Source: Streptomyces marispadix
GTDB lineage: Bacteria > Actinomycetota > Actinomycetes > Streptomycetales > Streptomycetaceae
Assembly: GCF_022524345.1 (NCBI RefSeq)
Contig: NZ_JAKWJU010000002.1
Location: 4,440,501-4,504,500, forward strand
Length of the DNA: 64,000 nucleotides
Direction: 5' to 3'
A model generated the notes under the pieces. The model was not told the origin of the DNA, ran no database searches, and was given only the letters and a program-made list of their open reading frames with translations. Within the stretch, counting starts at the first letter, position 1; every line of letters starts with the position of its first letter. This document shows positions 27,978 to 37,136 of the stretch, piece by piece. The translations under genes and the position numbers were made by a program.

Positions 27978-29027
27978 ATGGTTGAGCGCGTCCCGGAGAG
28001 CACACCGGGGCCGGCGGACACGGGCCCGGCGGCGGGCGCGGGTGCCGGCGCAGGTGCCGGCGCGGGTGCCGGTGTCGCCGGTTTCTCCCCCGGCACGGCC
28101 GGGGATCGAGCTGCGGGCCCGGCCACGAGTCCCGCTGCGCCTCCCAGCGCGCCGCAGGAGCCCGCACCGGGGGAGCGCGCCCGTAGCCTCTGGTCGGACG
28201 CCTGGCACGACCTGCGCCGCAACCCCGTGTTCGTCGTCTCCGCGCTGCTGATCGCCTTCCTCGTGCTGATCTCCGTATGGCCCGGACTGATCGCTAGCCG
28301 CAACCCCCTCTCCTGCAGCCTCGACAAGTCCCTCGACCCGGCCTCGCCAGGCCACTGGTTCGGTTACGACACCCAGGGCTGCGACGTCTATACGCGGGTG
28401 GTCTACGGCGCCCGCACATCGGTGACAGTCGGCGTCTGCGCCACCCTCGGCGTCGCGGTGGCGGGCAGCGTCCTCGGCGGTCTCGCGGGCTTCTTCGGCG
28501 GCTGGTGGGACGCCCTGATCTCACGCCTCACCGACGTCTTCTTCGGCATCCCGATGATGCTCGGCGGGCTGGTCTTCCTGTCGATGACGGGCAGCCGGTC
28601 CGTGTGGACGGTCGTCGCGTTCATCATGCTGCTGGGCTGGCCGCAGATCGCACGCATCGCACGCGGCTCCGTCATCGCGGCCAAGCAGAACGACTACGTA
28701 CTGGCCGCGCGTGCCCTCGGCGCCGGCAACGCACGGACGCTGGTGCGCCACATCCTTCCCAACGCGGTCGCGCCCGTGATCGTGACGGCGACGATCGCCC
28801 TCGGCACGTACATCGCCCTCGAGGCGACCCTCAGCTATCTGGGAGTCGGGCTACAGCCGCCGACCGTCTCGTGGGGCGCGGACATCTCCGACGCGTCGCA
28901 GGGGATGCAGTTCCGCAACGCGCCGCACATCCTGCTCTATCCGGCCGCCGCGCTGAGCCTGACCGTACTGGCGTTCATCATGCTCGGCGACGCGGTGCGC
29001 GACGCCCTCGATCCCAAGCTGCGCTGA
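27978..29027 (+). CDS. Oligopeptide ABC transporter permease, DppC/OppC type
   Basis: A 349-residue permease. The first 65 residues are Ala/Gly/Pro-rich and probably disordered; five or six membrane helices follow. The OppC mark G-Y-D-T-Q-G-C-D-V-Y-T-R is near residue 135 and the EAA loop contains Y-V-L-A-A-R-A-L-G-A. ATG 27978 follows GGAGGTGA, the best ribosome site of the operon. It pairs with the DppB-type gene 70 bp before. Confidence 0.95.
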   Translation: MVERVPESTPGPADTGPAAGAGAGAGAGAGAGVAGFSPGTAGDRAAGPATSPAAPPSAPQEPAPGERARSLWSDAWHDLRRNPVFVVSALLIAFLVLISVWPGLIASRNPLSCSLDKSLDPASPGHWFGYDTQGCDVYTRVVYGARTSVTVGVCATLGVAVAGSVLGGLAGFFGGWWDALISRLTDVFFGIPMMLGGLVFLSMTGSRSVWTVVAFIMLLGWPQIARIARGSVIAAKQNDYVLAARALGAGNARTLVRHILPNAVAPVIVTATIALGTYIALEATLSYLGVGLQPPTVSWGADISDASQGMQFRNAPHILLYPAAALSLTVLAFIMLGDAVRDALDPKLR

Positions 29028-29038
29028 GGGAGGCGTAC

Positions 29039-30076
29039 GTGACTCAGACACAGGCCGCGAGCGGGCCGCGCCCCGGGGAGGACGGTTCGCAGCTCCTCCG
29101 AGTACGGGATCTGAGCGTGGAGTTCCGTACCCGGGACGGTGTGGCCACCGCCGTGGACGGCGTCAGCTTCGACGTCGCGGCCGGTGAGACGCTGGCCGTG
29201 CTCGGCGAGTCCGGATGCGGCAAGTCCGTCACCGCGCAGGCCGTGATGGGCATTCTCGACAGCCCGCCCGGACGGATCACCAGCGGCCGGATCGTCTTCG
29301 GCGGGCGGGACCTGCTGCCGATGCCGGCGGACGAGCGGCGTGCCGTGCGGGGCGCCCGGATGGCGATGATCTTCCAGGACGCGCTGTCCGCGCTGAACCC
29401 CGTGCTCAGCGTCGGCGACCAGCTCGGCGAGATGTTCCAGGTGCACCGCGGCGCCTCGCGCAAGGAGGCACGGGCCAGGGCCGTGGAGCTGATGGAGCGG
29501 GTACGGATTCCCGCGGCACGCGCACGCGCGGGCGACTACCCGCACCAGTTCAGCGGCGGAATGCGCCAGCGCATCATGATCGCCATGGCGCTCGCCCTGG
29601 AGCCCGAGCTGATCATCGCGGACGAGCCGACCACCGCGCTCGACGTCACCGTGCAGGCCCAAGTGATGGACCTGCTCGCGGAGTTGCAGAGCGAGTACCG
29701 GATGGGCCTCATCCTGATCACCCACGACCTGGGCGTCGTCGCCGACGTCGCCGACCGGATCGCCGTGATGTACGCGGGCCGCATCGTGGAGACCGCGCCC
29801 GTGGCCGACCTCTACCGGGCGCCCGCGCATCCGTACACCAGGGGCCTGCTCGACTCGATCCCCAGGCTCGACCAGAAGGGGCGGCAGCTCAACGCCGTCA
29901 AGGGGCTGCCGCCGAGCCTGCTGAGCGTCCCGCCCGGGTGCAGCTTCCATCCGCGCTGTCCCGCCGCGCGTGCCGTCTGCCGTACGGACGAGCCGCCGCT
30001 CCACGAGGCCGGGCCGGGAAGGACGAGTGCCTGCCACTTCTGGAAGGAGCTGCTCGATGACGAGTGCGCCGAGTGA
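29039..30076 (+). CDS. Oligopeptide ABC transporter ATP-binding protein, DppD type
   Basis: A 345-residue ATPase. Walker A G-E-S-G-C-G-K-S near residues 58-65, signature F-S-G-G-M-R-Q-R, Walker B L-I-I-A-D-E-P, and the DppD C-terminal oligopeptide extension with C-x-F-H-P-R-C-P-x-A-x-x-x-C, which in relatives binds an iron-sulfur cluster. The GTG at 29039 follows GAGGGAGG and is 11 nt after the permease. The following ATPase gene overlaps its end by 20 nt. Confidence 0.95.
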   Translation: MTQTQAASGPRPGEDGSQLLRVRDLSVEFRTRDGVATAVDGVSFDVAAGETLAVLGESGCGKSVTAQAVMGILDSPPGRITSGRIVFGGRDLLPMPADERRAVRGARMAMIFQDALSALNPVLSVGDQLGEMFQVHRGASRKEARARAVELMERVRIPAARARAGDYPHQFSGGMRQRIMIAMALALEPELIIADEPTTALDVTVQAQVMDLLAELQSEYRMGLILITHDLGVVADVADRIAVMYAGRIVETAPVADLYRAPAHPYTRGLLDSIPRLDQKGRQLNAVKGLPPSLLSVPPGCSFHPRCPAARAVCRTDEPPLHEAGPGRTSACHFWKELLDDECAE

Positions 30077-31175
30077 CGGTGCCGCGGGCCCTGCCGCGAC
30101 CGCCGAACGGGAGGAGTCCGGCGGCCGTGTGCCCGGCGAGACGATCCTGGAGGTACGGGACCTCGTCAAGCACTACCCGCTCACGCAGGGCATCGTCCTC
30201 AAACGGCAGGTGGGCGCCGTCAAGGCCGTCGACGGCGTCTCGTTCGAGCTGAGACGCGGCGAGACCCTCGGCATCGTAGGGGAGTCGGGCTGCGGCAAGT
30301 CGACGGTGGCGAAGCTGGTGACGAGCCTGGAGGCACCCACCTCGGGCAGCATCCGCTACAAGGGCGAGGACATGACGCGGCTGAGGGGCCGTGCGCTGAA
30401 GTCCCTGCGCCGCAACATCCAGATGGTCTTCCAGGACCCGTACACCTCGCTGAATCCGCGCATGACGGTCGGCGACATCGTCGCAGAGCCCTTCGACATC
30501 CACCCCGAGGCGGCGCCGAAGGGCGAACGGCGGCGCCGCGTACGGGAGTTGCTGGACGTCGTCGGGCTGAACCCGGAGTACGTCAACCGCTATCCGCACC
30601 AGTTCAGCGGCGGCCAGCGGCAGCGCATCGGCATCGCACGCGGGCTGGCGCTGCGGCCGGAGATCATCGTCGCGGACGAACCGGTCTCCGCGCTGGACGT
30701 CTCCGTGCAGGCACAGGTGGTCAATCTGATGGAGCGTCTCCAGGACGAGTTCGACCTCTCGTACATCTTCATCGCGCACGATCTGTCGGTCGTACGGCAC
30801 ATCTCCGACCGGGTCGGGGTGATGTACCTGGGCAAGCTCGTCGAGACGGGTACGGAGAGCGAGATCTACGAGCACGCCACGCACCCGTACACACAGGCGC
30901 TGCTGTCGGCGGTGCCCGTGCCGGATCCGGGGGCGGAGGCGGCGCGGGCCCGCATCGTGCTGGACGGCGATGTGCCGTCGCCGGCGAATCCGCCGTCCGG
31001 CTGCCGGTTCCGTACGCGCTGCTGGAAGGCGGACGAGAGGTGCGCACGGGAGGAGCCGCTGCTGCGGGTCCGTGAGGAGGCGGGGACGAGGCCCGGGGGC
31101 GTCGCGGGAGGGGGCGCGCGTCATCCGGTGGCCTGCCACTACGCCGAGGAGAGGGCCCGGGTCGTACCGGAGTGA
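30057..31175 (+). CDS. Oligopeptide ABC transporter ATP-binding protein, DppF type
   Basis: A 372-residue ATPase, partner of the preceding one. The N-terminal 30 residues are Ala/Glu-rich. Walker A G-E-S-G-C-G-K-S, signature F-S-G-G-Q-R-Q-R, Walker [13 protein letters not shown], and the C-terminal [12 protein letters not shown] motif show the OppF/DppF class. ATG 30057 overlaps the upstream gene by 20 nt. This gene ends the operon; no strong stem-loop was seen in the 150 bp after it. Confidence 0.95.
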   Translation: MTSAPSDGAAGPAATAEREESGGRVPGETILEVRDLVKHYPLTQGIVLKRQVGAVKAVDGVSFELRRGETLGIVGESGCGKSTVAKLVTSLEAPTSGSIRYKGEDMTRLRGRALKSLRRNIQMVFQDPYTSLNPRMTVGDIVAEPFDIHPEAAPKGERRRRVRELLDVVGLNPEYVNRYPHQFSGGQRQRIGIARGLALRPEIIVADEPVSALDVSVQAQVVNLMERLQDEFDLSYIFIAHDLSVVRHISDRVGVMYLGKLVETGTESEIYEHATHPYTQALLSAVPVPDPGAEAARARIVLDGDVPSPANPPSGCRFRTRCWKADERCAREEPLLRVREEAGTRPGGVAGGGARHPVACHYAEERARVVPE

Positions 31176-31326
31176 GGGCCGGGCCGGCGGTGTCTGCTGC
31201 GTCAAACCGTCAACTCGCCGGGCGGACAGCCGAGTTGCTCGGTCAAACGGCCGGAGGGCGTCAGCCAGCCGGTCCTCTCGGCGACTTCCCGGCCGGGCAG
31301 CCGACCTGGCAGTCGAACTCGCCCCG

Positions 31327-31920
31327 TCAGGCGACGACCTTCGTCTGCTCCGACTCCAGCAGCGCCAGCAGCACCTCCTTGCTCGGCTCCCGGTGGCGCA
31401 CGTCGCACATCACGATGGGCACCGGCTTCCGCAGGCTCAGGGCGCCCCTTATCTGCTCGACCGTGAAGTCGCATTCGCCGTAGAAGCAGTTGACGCCGAT
31501 CGCGAACGGAATGCCGCACTGCTCGAAGAAGTCCACGGAGGCGAAGCAGTCGGAGAGCCGCCTTGAATCGGCGAGGATGACCGCTCCGAGCGCTCCGGAG
31601 GCGAGGTCCTCCCACATGAACCAGAAGCGTTCCTGGCCCGGCATGCCGAACAGGTACAGCACGTTCTCGGCGTCCTCGTCCAGCGTGATGCGGCCGAAGT
31701 CCATGGCGACCGTCGTGGTGGACTTGTCCGGAATTCCCTGGAGGTCGTCGACCCCCAGGCTCGCCTCCGTGATGTCTTCCTCGGTGTTCAGCGGTTCTAT
31801 CTCGCTGACCGACCCGATCATGGTCGTCTTGCCTACGCCGAAACCGCCCGCGACAAGAATCTTCAATGCCGTCGGCATGGCCGTCGGGGCACGCCGCGGT
31901 TCAGAGCTTTCGAATTCCAT
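31327..31920 (-). CDS. cvnD: Conservon GTP-binding protein CvnD
   Basis: A 197-residue small GTPase of the conservon (MglA/Ras-like) family. G-G-F-G-V-G-K-T-T (residues 25-33) is the P loop, and F-G-M-P-G-Q-E-R-F is the switch II segment. The late V-N-C-F-Y-G-E stands where the usual N-K-x-D is weak, a known conservon feature. It ends the four-gene leftward operon. ATG 31920 overlaps cvnC by 20 nt; an internal ATG at 31878 begins the conserved domain. Confidence 0.93.
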   Translation of the reverse strand: MEFESSEPRRAPTAMPTALKILVAGGFGVGKTTMIGSVSEIEPLNTEEDITEASLGVDDLQGIPDKSTTTVAMDFGRITLDEDAENVLYLFGMPGQERFWFMWEDLASGALGAVILADSRRLSDCFASVDFFEQCGIPFAIGVNCFYGECDFTVEQIRGALSLRKPVPIVMCDVRHREPSKEVLLALLESEQTKVVA

Positions 31921-32290
31921 CGATCACCTTACGCAAAACCCGAGCGTGTTCGTCCGGGGTGTTCTTCTCCGGCCCTGGCTTCTTGACCAGGATGAGCGAC
32001 CTGTCGGCCAGGTCCCCGCACAGGACCCTCACCACGCTGGCCGGCAGGTCCAGATACGAAGCGATTTCCACGACGGCCAGGGGACGCTCCCTCACCAGGT
32101 CGAGGATGGCCGCCGACTCCGGCTGCTCCATGCGCACATCGTGGTCGGAACGCAGACCGTTTCCGACCACCTGGGTAATGAGCGTGAGATCAGAGCGGCT
32201 GGGTAAGGTGCGCCCACCCGTGATCGCGTACGGCCGGGTGGTGAATCCGGCCTCTCTGTCGAACCACTGCGGACTATGCGGGGTGCCCAT
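31901..32290 (-). CDS. cvnC: Conservon DUF742 protein CvnC
   Basis: A 129-residue DUF742 protein. The family motifs T-R-P-Y-A-I-T-G-G-R-T (residues 18-28) and the helix pair E-S-A-A-I-L-D-L-V-R-E-R-P-L-A-V-V-E-I-A are present, with the C-terminal L-R-K-V-I-D-G-I-R-K-L. Its ATG directly follows the cvnB stop. In conservons it forms a membrane-proximal complex with CvnA, B and D resembling eukaryotic G-protein signalling. Confidence 0.93.
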   Translation of the reverse strand: MGTPHSPQWFDREAGFTTRPYAITGGRTLPSRSDLTLITQVVGNGLRSDHDVRMEQPESAAILDLVRERPLAVVEIASYLDLPASVVRVLCGDLADRSLILVKKPGPEKNTPDEHARVLRKVIDGIRKL

Positions 32291-32716
32291 TTATCGAGGC
32301 TGGTCACCGGCTGCGACTTCGAGGCGGGGTGCTGCGCCGAGGTGCATGCCGACCTGCTGGACGACTTTCGCCATCTCGTACGCGGCCATTCCCGCGTCGA
32401 CCTTTTCCGAGGCCAGCAGGGCGAGACGTGAACCGTCGCCGCCCGCGGTGATGAGGAGAAGGACGTTCTCCATCTCGATGACGGTCTGCCGGACCCTTCC
32501 GCCGTGAAACCGGCGGGCAGCGCCCTGCGAAAGGCTGTGCAGCCCGGAGGCGAGCGCCGACATGTGGTCGGCGTCGTCCTTGCTGACATCGCGGGAACGT
32601 GCGAGAAGCAGCCCGTCCTGGGACAGCACAATGACGTGAAGCGTCTCGGGAACCCGATCCAGCAGGCCGTCAAGTAGCCAATTGAGCTTTTCGTAGACTG
32701 GTGACTGCTCGTTCAA
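32291..32716 (-). CDS. cvnB: Conservon roadblock/LC7 protein CvnB
   Basis: A 141-residue roadblock/LC7 protein, the likely GTPase-activating or scaffold partner of CvnD. The first helix L-N-W-L-L-D-G-L-L-D-R-V, the strand H-V-I-V-L-S-Q-D-G-L-L-L-A-R-S and the helix D-D-A-D-H-M-S-A-L-A-S-G-L are typical. It lies 37 bp after cvnA and touches cvnC end to start. Confidence 0.94.
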   Translation of the reverse strand: MNEQSPVYEKLNWLLDGLLDRVPETLHVIVLSQDGLLLARSRDVSKDDADHMSALASGLHSLSQGAARRFHGGRVRQTVIEMENVLLLITAGGDGSRLALLASEKVDAGMAAYEMAKVVQQVGMHLGAAPRLEVAAGDQPR

Positions 32717-32753
32717 TGTTCTGGTCCTTCCTCAGGAAACCTCGGTGCCTCGG

Positions 32754-35495
32754 TCAAGGTCGGGAATCCTCCGGGGAGGCACCGTCGCGCTGTGCGTCCG
32801 TCGACTCGGTGCGGGCTTGTCGGCTCGCCCGCTGCACGGCGCCCGCTATCGCCCCTGCCCGGCCCGGGGTGGGCCACGGGGATGTGTCGTCTGCGGGGGG
32901 TCGTTCTTCTGCTCGTGACTGTCCGGGCGAGCGGCGCAGTGGTGCTGCGAGGTTCTCGCCCGGCTTTCTCGTGGGCAGTGTCAAGGGTTTCTGCACCGGC
33001 TCCGGAGGCTGTGGGGGTTCCTCGTCGAGATGGGGCGCCGCGGTCTCCGGCGCGGGTGCCGCATGTTCCCCGGTGGGAGCCAGCAGCGACACGGACTGCA
33101 TGGGGGTGTCCACGGCCCTGCGGGGCTTCGAACGCGTCAACAGACCTCCGCCCGTGTAGGCGGGGAAGCCGCCGTGGTCCTCCTCCGGGTCCCGCCAGTC
33201 CTCATCGGTGTCCTGTACGTCCCGCACGTCCCGTACGGCGGCCACGGAAGCGGCCGCGGGCGCGGGCGCCGCGACGGCGGGAGCCGGTGCCGCAGCGGCA
33301 GCGGGAGCGGAGACCGGCGCGGGCGCCGACTCGGGCTCGGGCATGGGCCGTTCGCGGTGCTCCAGGGCCGGTGGCGCCTGCACCTCCGCTACGGCGGGCC
33401 GCTCGGCCGGGGGCGCCTCGGGCCGCTCACGCGGTGGCTCGCTGAGCTTCGGAATGATCGGCGGGGCTTCTTCGAGCAGCTCGTTGGGGATGAGCACGAC
33501 GGCCTTGGTACCGCCGTACGCGGACTTGCTCAGGGTGATCTCGAGGCCGATGCGGTTGGCCAGAAGTGCCACGACGAACAGGCCGAGTTGGGGGATCTCG
33601 CCCAGCCGCGTCACATCCGGCTCGGGCGGGTCGGCGAGCAGCCGGTTGAGGTGCTCGTACTGCTCGCTGTCCATTCCCAGACCGCGGTCGATGACCTCGA
33701 CGGCCAGCCGTCCGCCGGCGACCTCCTCGGCCCTGACGGTGACGTTGGTGTGCGGGGGCGAGAAGGCGGTGCCGTTCTCGATGAGCGCGGCGAGGATGTG
33801 GCCGACGTCAGCGACGACCCGGCCGGAGAGCGAGAACTCCGGTGCGGTCTCCACCTCGATACGGGTGTAGTCGACGGTCTCCGCGACGGCACTGCGCAGC
33901 ACCTGGAAGACCGGGACGGGCTTGCTCCAGCGGCGGCCCGGCTGGACGCCGACGATGAGCGACTGGTTCTCCAGGTCCCGGCGGAGCCGGGTGACCAGGT
34001 GGTCGATCTTGAAGATGTCGGTGAGGAGTTCGGGGTCGTGCTCGCGCCGTTCCAGGCTGTCGATGAGGCTGATGAGCTGGCTTATCAGCAACTGGTTGCG
34101 GCGGAGGAGACCGAGGACGACGGTCTCCGCGCCCTCGCGCTTGCGTGCCTTCTGCTCGCTGGTCTCCGCGGCGGCCTTCCACCGCTCGTCGACGGCCTCC
34201 GCGATGGTCTCCAACTCCGCGACGGCTGCCCGCTGCTGGCCGCGTATCGCGTCGATCACACGGCTCAGCTCGTCGTCGCCGTCGTCGGCGCGCGGCATCT
34301 CCGGGGCGGCGTGGCCCCGTTCGCCGCGGGTGCAGCTCTCGACCAGCTCCGGCAGGGCGCGTTCGGTCCACTGGCCCGTACCGTCGCGCAGCCGGGAGAG
34401 CCGTCGTACGAGCGCGAGCGGGGACCGTACGGTCAGGAATCCCGTCAGGCCGAGCACGCCCAGTACGGCGAGGGAACCCGCCCCGGCGGAGAGCAGTGCC
34501 TCGTCGGCCCGTTCGGCGCCCTGGGCCGCCAGGCCGTCGAGCGAGGCCGACGTGGCGTCACGCAGGTCCTCGCCGACGGTGTCGGCGGCCGGACGCCACT
34601 CGTCGATGCGGTCGGGCAGCGACCAACGCGTCGGCGTGACCCGGGTGTTGGGCAGCGTCGAGCCGGGGGTGCTACGGGCGACCGGGTTCTTGTCGGCGGC
34701 GACCGCGTCCTCGACGCGCTGGAGGACGGTCCACTGGGGCGTGTCGGCGATCTTTCGGTAGTCGCGGGCTGCCGACTCGGGGATGTCGCCGGTGTCCATG
34801 ACCCTGGCGAGCTGCCGCTGGGTGGCGACGTGGCCGAGGAACGACTGCCGTACGCCCGCGCTGAGATGGCCGGAGGGCCCGGCGCTGGCCAGCAGGGAGT
34901 CCTCACGGGAGAGCAGCTCGGCGATGTGCGTGAGGGACGCCACGGCGGCGGCGCTGTGCGCGAGCCGGCCGTCGTCGCTGTGGAGCACCGCGGCGAGGAG
35001 GGCGATGCCTGCGTCGGTCGTGTCGGTGTAGTAGCCGTAGGCCGAACTGCGGGTGACCGCCCGTGAGTCGACCTGGTTGCGTTCACGGGTGAGTTCGGCG
35101 AGGGCTTTCGTCAGGGCGCGTTCCTTGCCGCTGCCCGAGGCCCGGCCGAGATCCGTGCCGGACGACTGGAAGGCCGTGATCGCGTCGTCGGTGCGCGATC
35201 GGGCCTCTTCGAGACTCCGGTGCGCCTTGTCCGTACGGTGGCTCTGCCAGGCGACGGTGAGACGGCGCTCGTCCTGAAGGCGGGTCACGAGGGAGTGGAC
35301 GGACTGCCCGGCCGAGGCACCGGCCTTGGCCTCCGCCCTTAAGGCGAGCCCGCTTTCGACGGAATCGCTCGCCGCGTAGGCCCACATTCCCGCGAGTGCT
35401 ACCGCGGGTATCAAAATGGGCGAAACCAGCGCAATGCGCAGGGAGCGACGACGTGCAGTCTTCGGCACTCTGTGCCGGTCGCGTTCGTCTGACAT
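32754..35495 (-). CDS. cvnA: Conservon sensor kinase-like protein CvnA
   Basis: A 913-residue membrane sensor. ATG 35495 follows GAGGAAGAAG; one helix near residues 16-42 and a second near 333-360 enclose a nitrate/nitrite-sensing (NIT)-like extracellular domain. A HAMP-like linker and a long helical segment lead to an HATPase domain (about 545-675: L-A-A-L-I-E-N-G-T, G-L-G-M, G-L-F-V-V-A). No clear H-box phosphoacceptor histidine was found, as in other CvnA proteins. The last 230 residues are Pro/Ala-rich and look disordered. Start could be earlier in frame, but the shorter version has the ribosome site. Confidence 0.92.
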   Translation of the reverse strand: MSDERDRHRVPKTARRRSLRIALVSPILIPAVALAGMWAYAASDSVESGLALRAEAKAGASAGQSVHSLVTRLQDERRLTVAWQSHRTDKAHRSLEEARSRTDDAITAFQSSGTDLGRASGSGKERALTKALAELTRERNQVDSRAVTRSSAYGYYTDTTDAGIALLAAVLHSDDGRLAHSAAAVASLTHIAELLSREDSLLASAGPSGHLSAGVRQSFLGHVATQRQLARVMDTGDIPESAARDYRKIADTPQWTVLQRVEDAVAADKNPVARSTPGSTLPNTRVTPTRWSLPDRIDEWRPAADTVGEDLRDATSASLDGLAAQGAERADEALLSAGAGSLAVLGVLGLTGFLTVRSPLALVRRLSRLRDGTGQWTERALPELVESCTRGERGHAAPEMPRADDGDDELSRVIDAIRGQQRAAVAELETIAEAVDERWKAAAETSEQKARKREGAETVVLGLLRRNQLLISQLISLIDSLERREHDPELLTDIFKIDHLVTRLRRDLENQSLIVGVQPGRRWSKPVPVFQVLRSAVAETVDYTRIEVETAPEFSLSGRVVADVGHILAALIENGTAFSPPHTNVTVRAEEVAGGRLAVEVIDRGLGMDSEQYEHLNRLLADPPEPDVTRLGEIPQLGLFVVALLANRIGLEITLSKSAYGGTKAVVLIPNELLEEAPPIIPKLSEPPRERPEAPPAERPAVAEVQAPPALEHRERPMPEPESAPAPVSAPAAAAAPAPAVAAPAPAAASVAAVRDVRDVQDTDEDWRDPEEDHGGFPAYTGGGLLTRSKPRRAVDTPMQSVSLLAPTGEHAAPAPETAAPHLDEEPPQPPEPVQKPLTLPTRKPGENLAAPLRRSPGQSRAEERPPADDTSPWPTPGRAGAIAGAVQRASRQARTESTDAQRDGASPEDSRP

Positions 35496-35874
35496 CTTCT
35501 TCCTCGCGACAGCGGACCGATGGTGGCGCTTAAGAGGGTTTCCGCCGAGTGGGCTCGGTTGTGCCAGTTGATCACTGCATTCGCTGACGCGGCTTTCCCG
35601 GCAGATGGCCGGGAACGCTACCAGTTGCGATGCGCCCACGGCGAATGCGAAGCCTCGTCAACCCCCCACGTGATTGCGGGAGTTGACGACGAACGCCGGC
35701 CCGGGCGGCGAGTCGGGCCGCCGCCGGGATTCTGCTGTTCACAGGCTATGTCTATCAGTTGTGCGACGAGCCCGGAAAGCAGCGCTCACGCAGATGCGAA
35801 CCAGAGGTCTGACGCTGTGTGGAAACCGGCCGGTTCGAAAAGATTCCGTGTAGCCGGGCCCGTCGCCGTACCGT
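35496..35874. other. Intergenic region between FAD gene and conservon
   Basis: About 380 bp, both flanking genes leftward. It contains an inverted repeat (35656-35688), a GC stem-loop region near 35694-35730 that may end the triad transcript, and AT-richer DNA near 35750-35870. The cvn promoter should be here. No gene was seen. Confidence 0.6.
35656..35688. promoter_or_regulatory. Inverted repeat upstream of cvnA
   Basis: CGTCAAC at 35656-35662 and GTTGACG at 35682-35688, 7-bp arms 19 bp apart, about 160 bp before the cvnA start. Each arm also contains TTGACG, a normal -35 hexamer, on one of the two strands. Confidence 0.35.
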
Positions 35875-37062
35875 CTATAGCCGGGCGAGGAGTTGGGGTG
35901 TGTACAGCGCGGTGGCGGGCCGGATTCCGGCAAATATGTCGAAGTAGGTCGATGTGAGACCGGGGTCGGACTGCACCGCGCGCAGCAACGACAGCCGCTT
36001 CGGGTGGATTTCCAGCCTGGCGGCCGAGAGCGCGGCACTGTAACTCTCCGACATCAGATTGTCCCGGTCGCCGGAGTAGGCCGCCAATGCCTCGTCCAGA
36101 CGCGGCTGTCCACCCTCTCCGAGCGCGTCCTCGACGTGCCCCGTCAGGCACTCCGCCTGGAGGAACGCATCGGTGATTCCGCGTGCGGTGATGGAGTCCT
36201 TGTGGTGTCCGGCGTCGCCGACGAGCGCCCATCCCGGGCCCGTCGCCTGGCGGAAGAAGTTGCGCTGATGCCCGGTGCCGCGCAGCCGTTCGGTACGCGA
36301 CTTGCCCCGCAGCACCTCGTATAAGCCGGGGGCGGTGACACGTATCTGTTCGAGATAGGACCGCTCGGCGTCGGCACGTACGTCCTCGAAGGACGACTGC
36401 GGAAAGTAGGCGAGAACGAGGGTCGTACGGTCGTTGGTCGGGACCGCGGCGACCCAGCCCCCGGGTCTCTCGTGGAGTTCGAGCCGCGAGGACTCGTGGT
36501 CCCAGTAGGAGTAGTAGGCGCAGGTCAGGCGAGGCGTCTCCTGCACGATCGGAGCGCCGCACAGCGAGGCGACCGTGGAGCGCATCCCGTCCGCTCCGAT
36601 CAACAGCCGTGCGCGCTCGGTGAATTCGCGTCCCTCGTGCCGCGCCCGCACCCCCTGGACGCGGCCGTTCTCGTCGCGCAGCAGCCCGGTGACCGTGCAC
36701 CGGGAGCGGTACTCGACGCCGGCTTCGGCGGCGGCGTCGGCCAGTACGGGATCGAGGAGATACCGGCGGGGTGCGTAAGCGGCATGGTGGCCGTCGACGC
36801 CCCCGCTGCACCCTTCGAGGCGTATGTCCGCCACCTGGTAGAGCACCTTGTCGATGGGCGGGCAGCCGGTGGCGCGTATCCGGTCGAGGAGTCCCCAGCG
36901 GCCGAGCGCGGCGACTCCGGGCTGGTGGATGACATGGGTGGAGAGCGTGTCGGTACCGTGTTCGCTTCTGTCGAGCAGAAGCACCCGGTATCCGGCACGC
37001 GCGAGCAACATGGCCGTGGGTGATCCGGCGCACCGGGCGCCCACCACGATGACGTCGAACAT
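35875..37062 (-). CDS. FAD-dependent oxidoreductase of the triad
   Basis: A 395-residue flavoprotein of the UbiH/geranylgeranyl-reductase-like group. The FAD motif V-V-G-A-R-C-A-G-S replaces the strict GxGxxG; the ribose acid is in L-L-L-D-R-S; D-T-L-S-T-H-V-I-H-Q-P-G follows; G-A-D-G-M-R-S and L-V-G-D-A-G-H-H-K-D are the DG and GD motifs. There is no W-x-W-x-I-P halogenase motif. It is 74 bp after the adenylation gene on the same strand, so it probably oxidises or hydroxylates a carrier-bound or released amino-acid-derived intermediate. That role is inference. Confidence 0.88.
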   Translation of the reverse strand: MFDVIVVGARCAGSPTAMLLARAGYRVLLLDRSEHGTDTLSTHVIHQPGVAALGRWGLLDRIRATGCPPIDKVLYQVADIRLEGCSGGVDGHHAAYAPRRYLLDPVLADAAAEAGVEYRSRCTVTGLLRDENGRVQGVRARHEGREFTERARLLIGADGMRSTVASLCGAPIVQETPRLTCAYYSYWDHESSRLELHERPGGWVAAVPTNDRTTLVLAYFPQSSFEDVRADAERSYLEQIRVTAPGLYEVLRGKSRTERLRGTGHQRNFFRQATGPGWALVGDAGHHKDSITARGITDAFLQAECLTGHVEDALGEGGQPRLDEALAAYSGDRDNLMSESYSAALSAARLEIHPKRLSLLRAVQSDPGLTSTYFDIFAGIRPATALYTPQLLARL

Positions 37063-37136
37063 GCCTGAATCTCGCAGACGTTGATGAGGTCACTGGGTCT
37101 CAGGGTGCTCGGTGCGCTCGGATGCGTCCCGGGCCT

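Noticed and set aside
35875..37062. Flavin-dependent halogenase
   Set aside because: The W-x-W-x-I-P motif and the catalytic Lys region are not present; DG and GD motifs fit a general FAD oxidoreductase.
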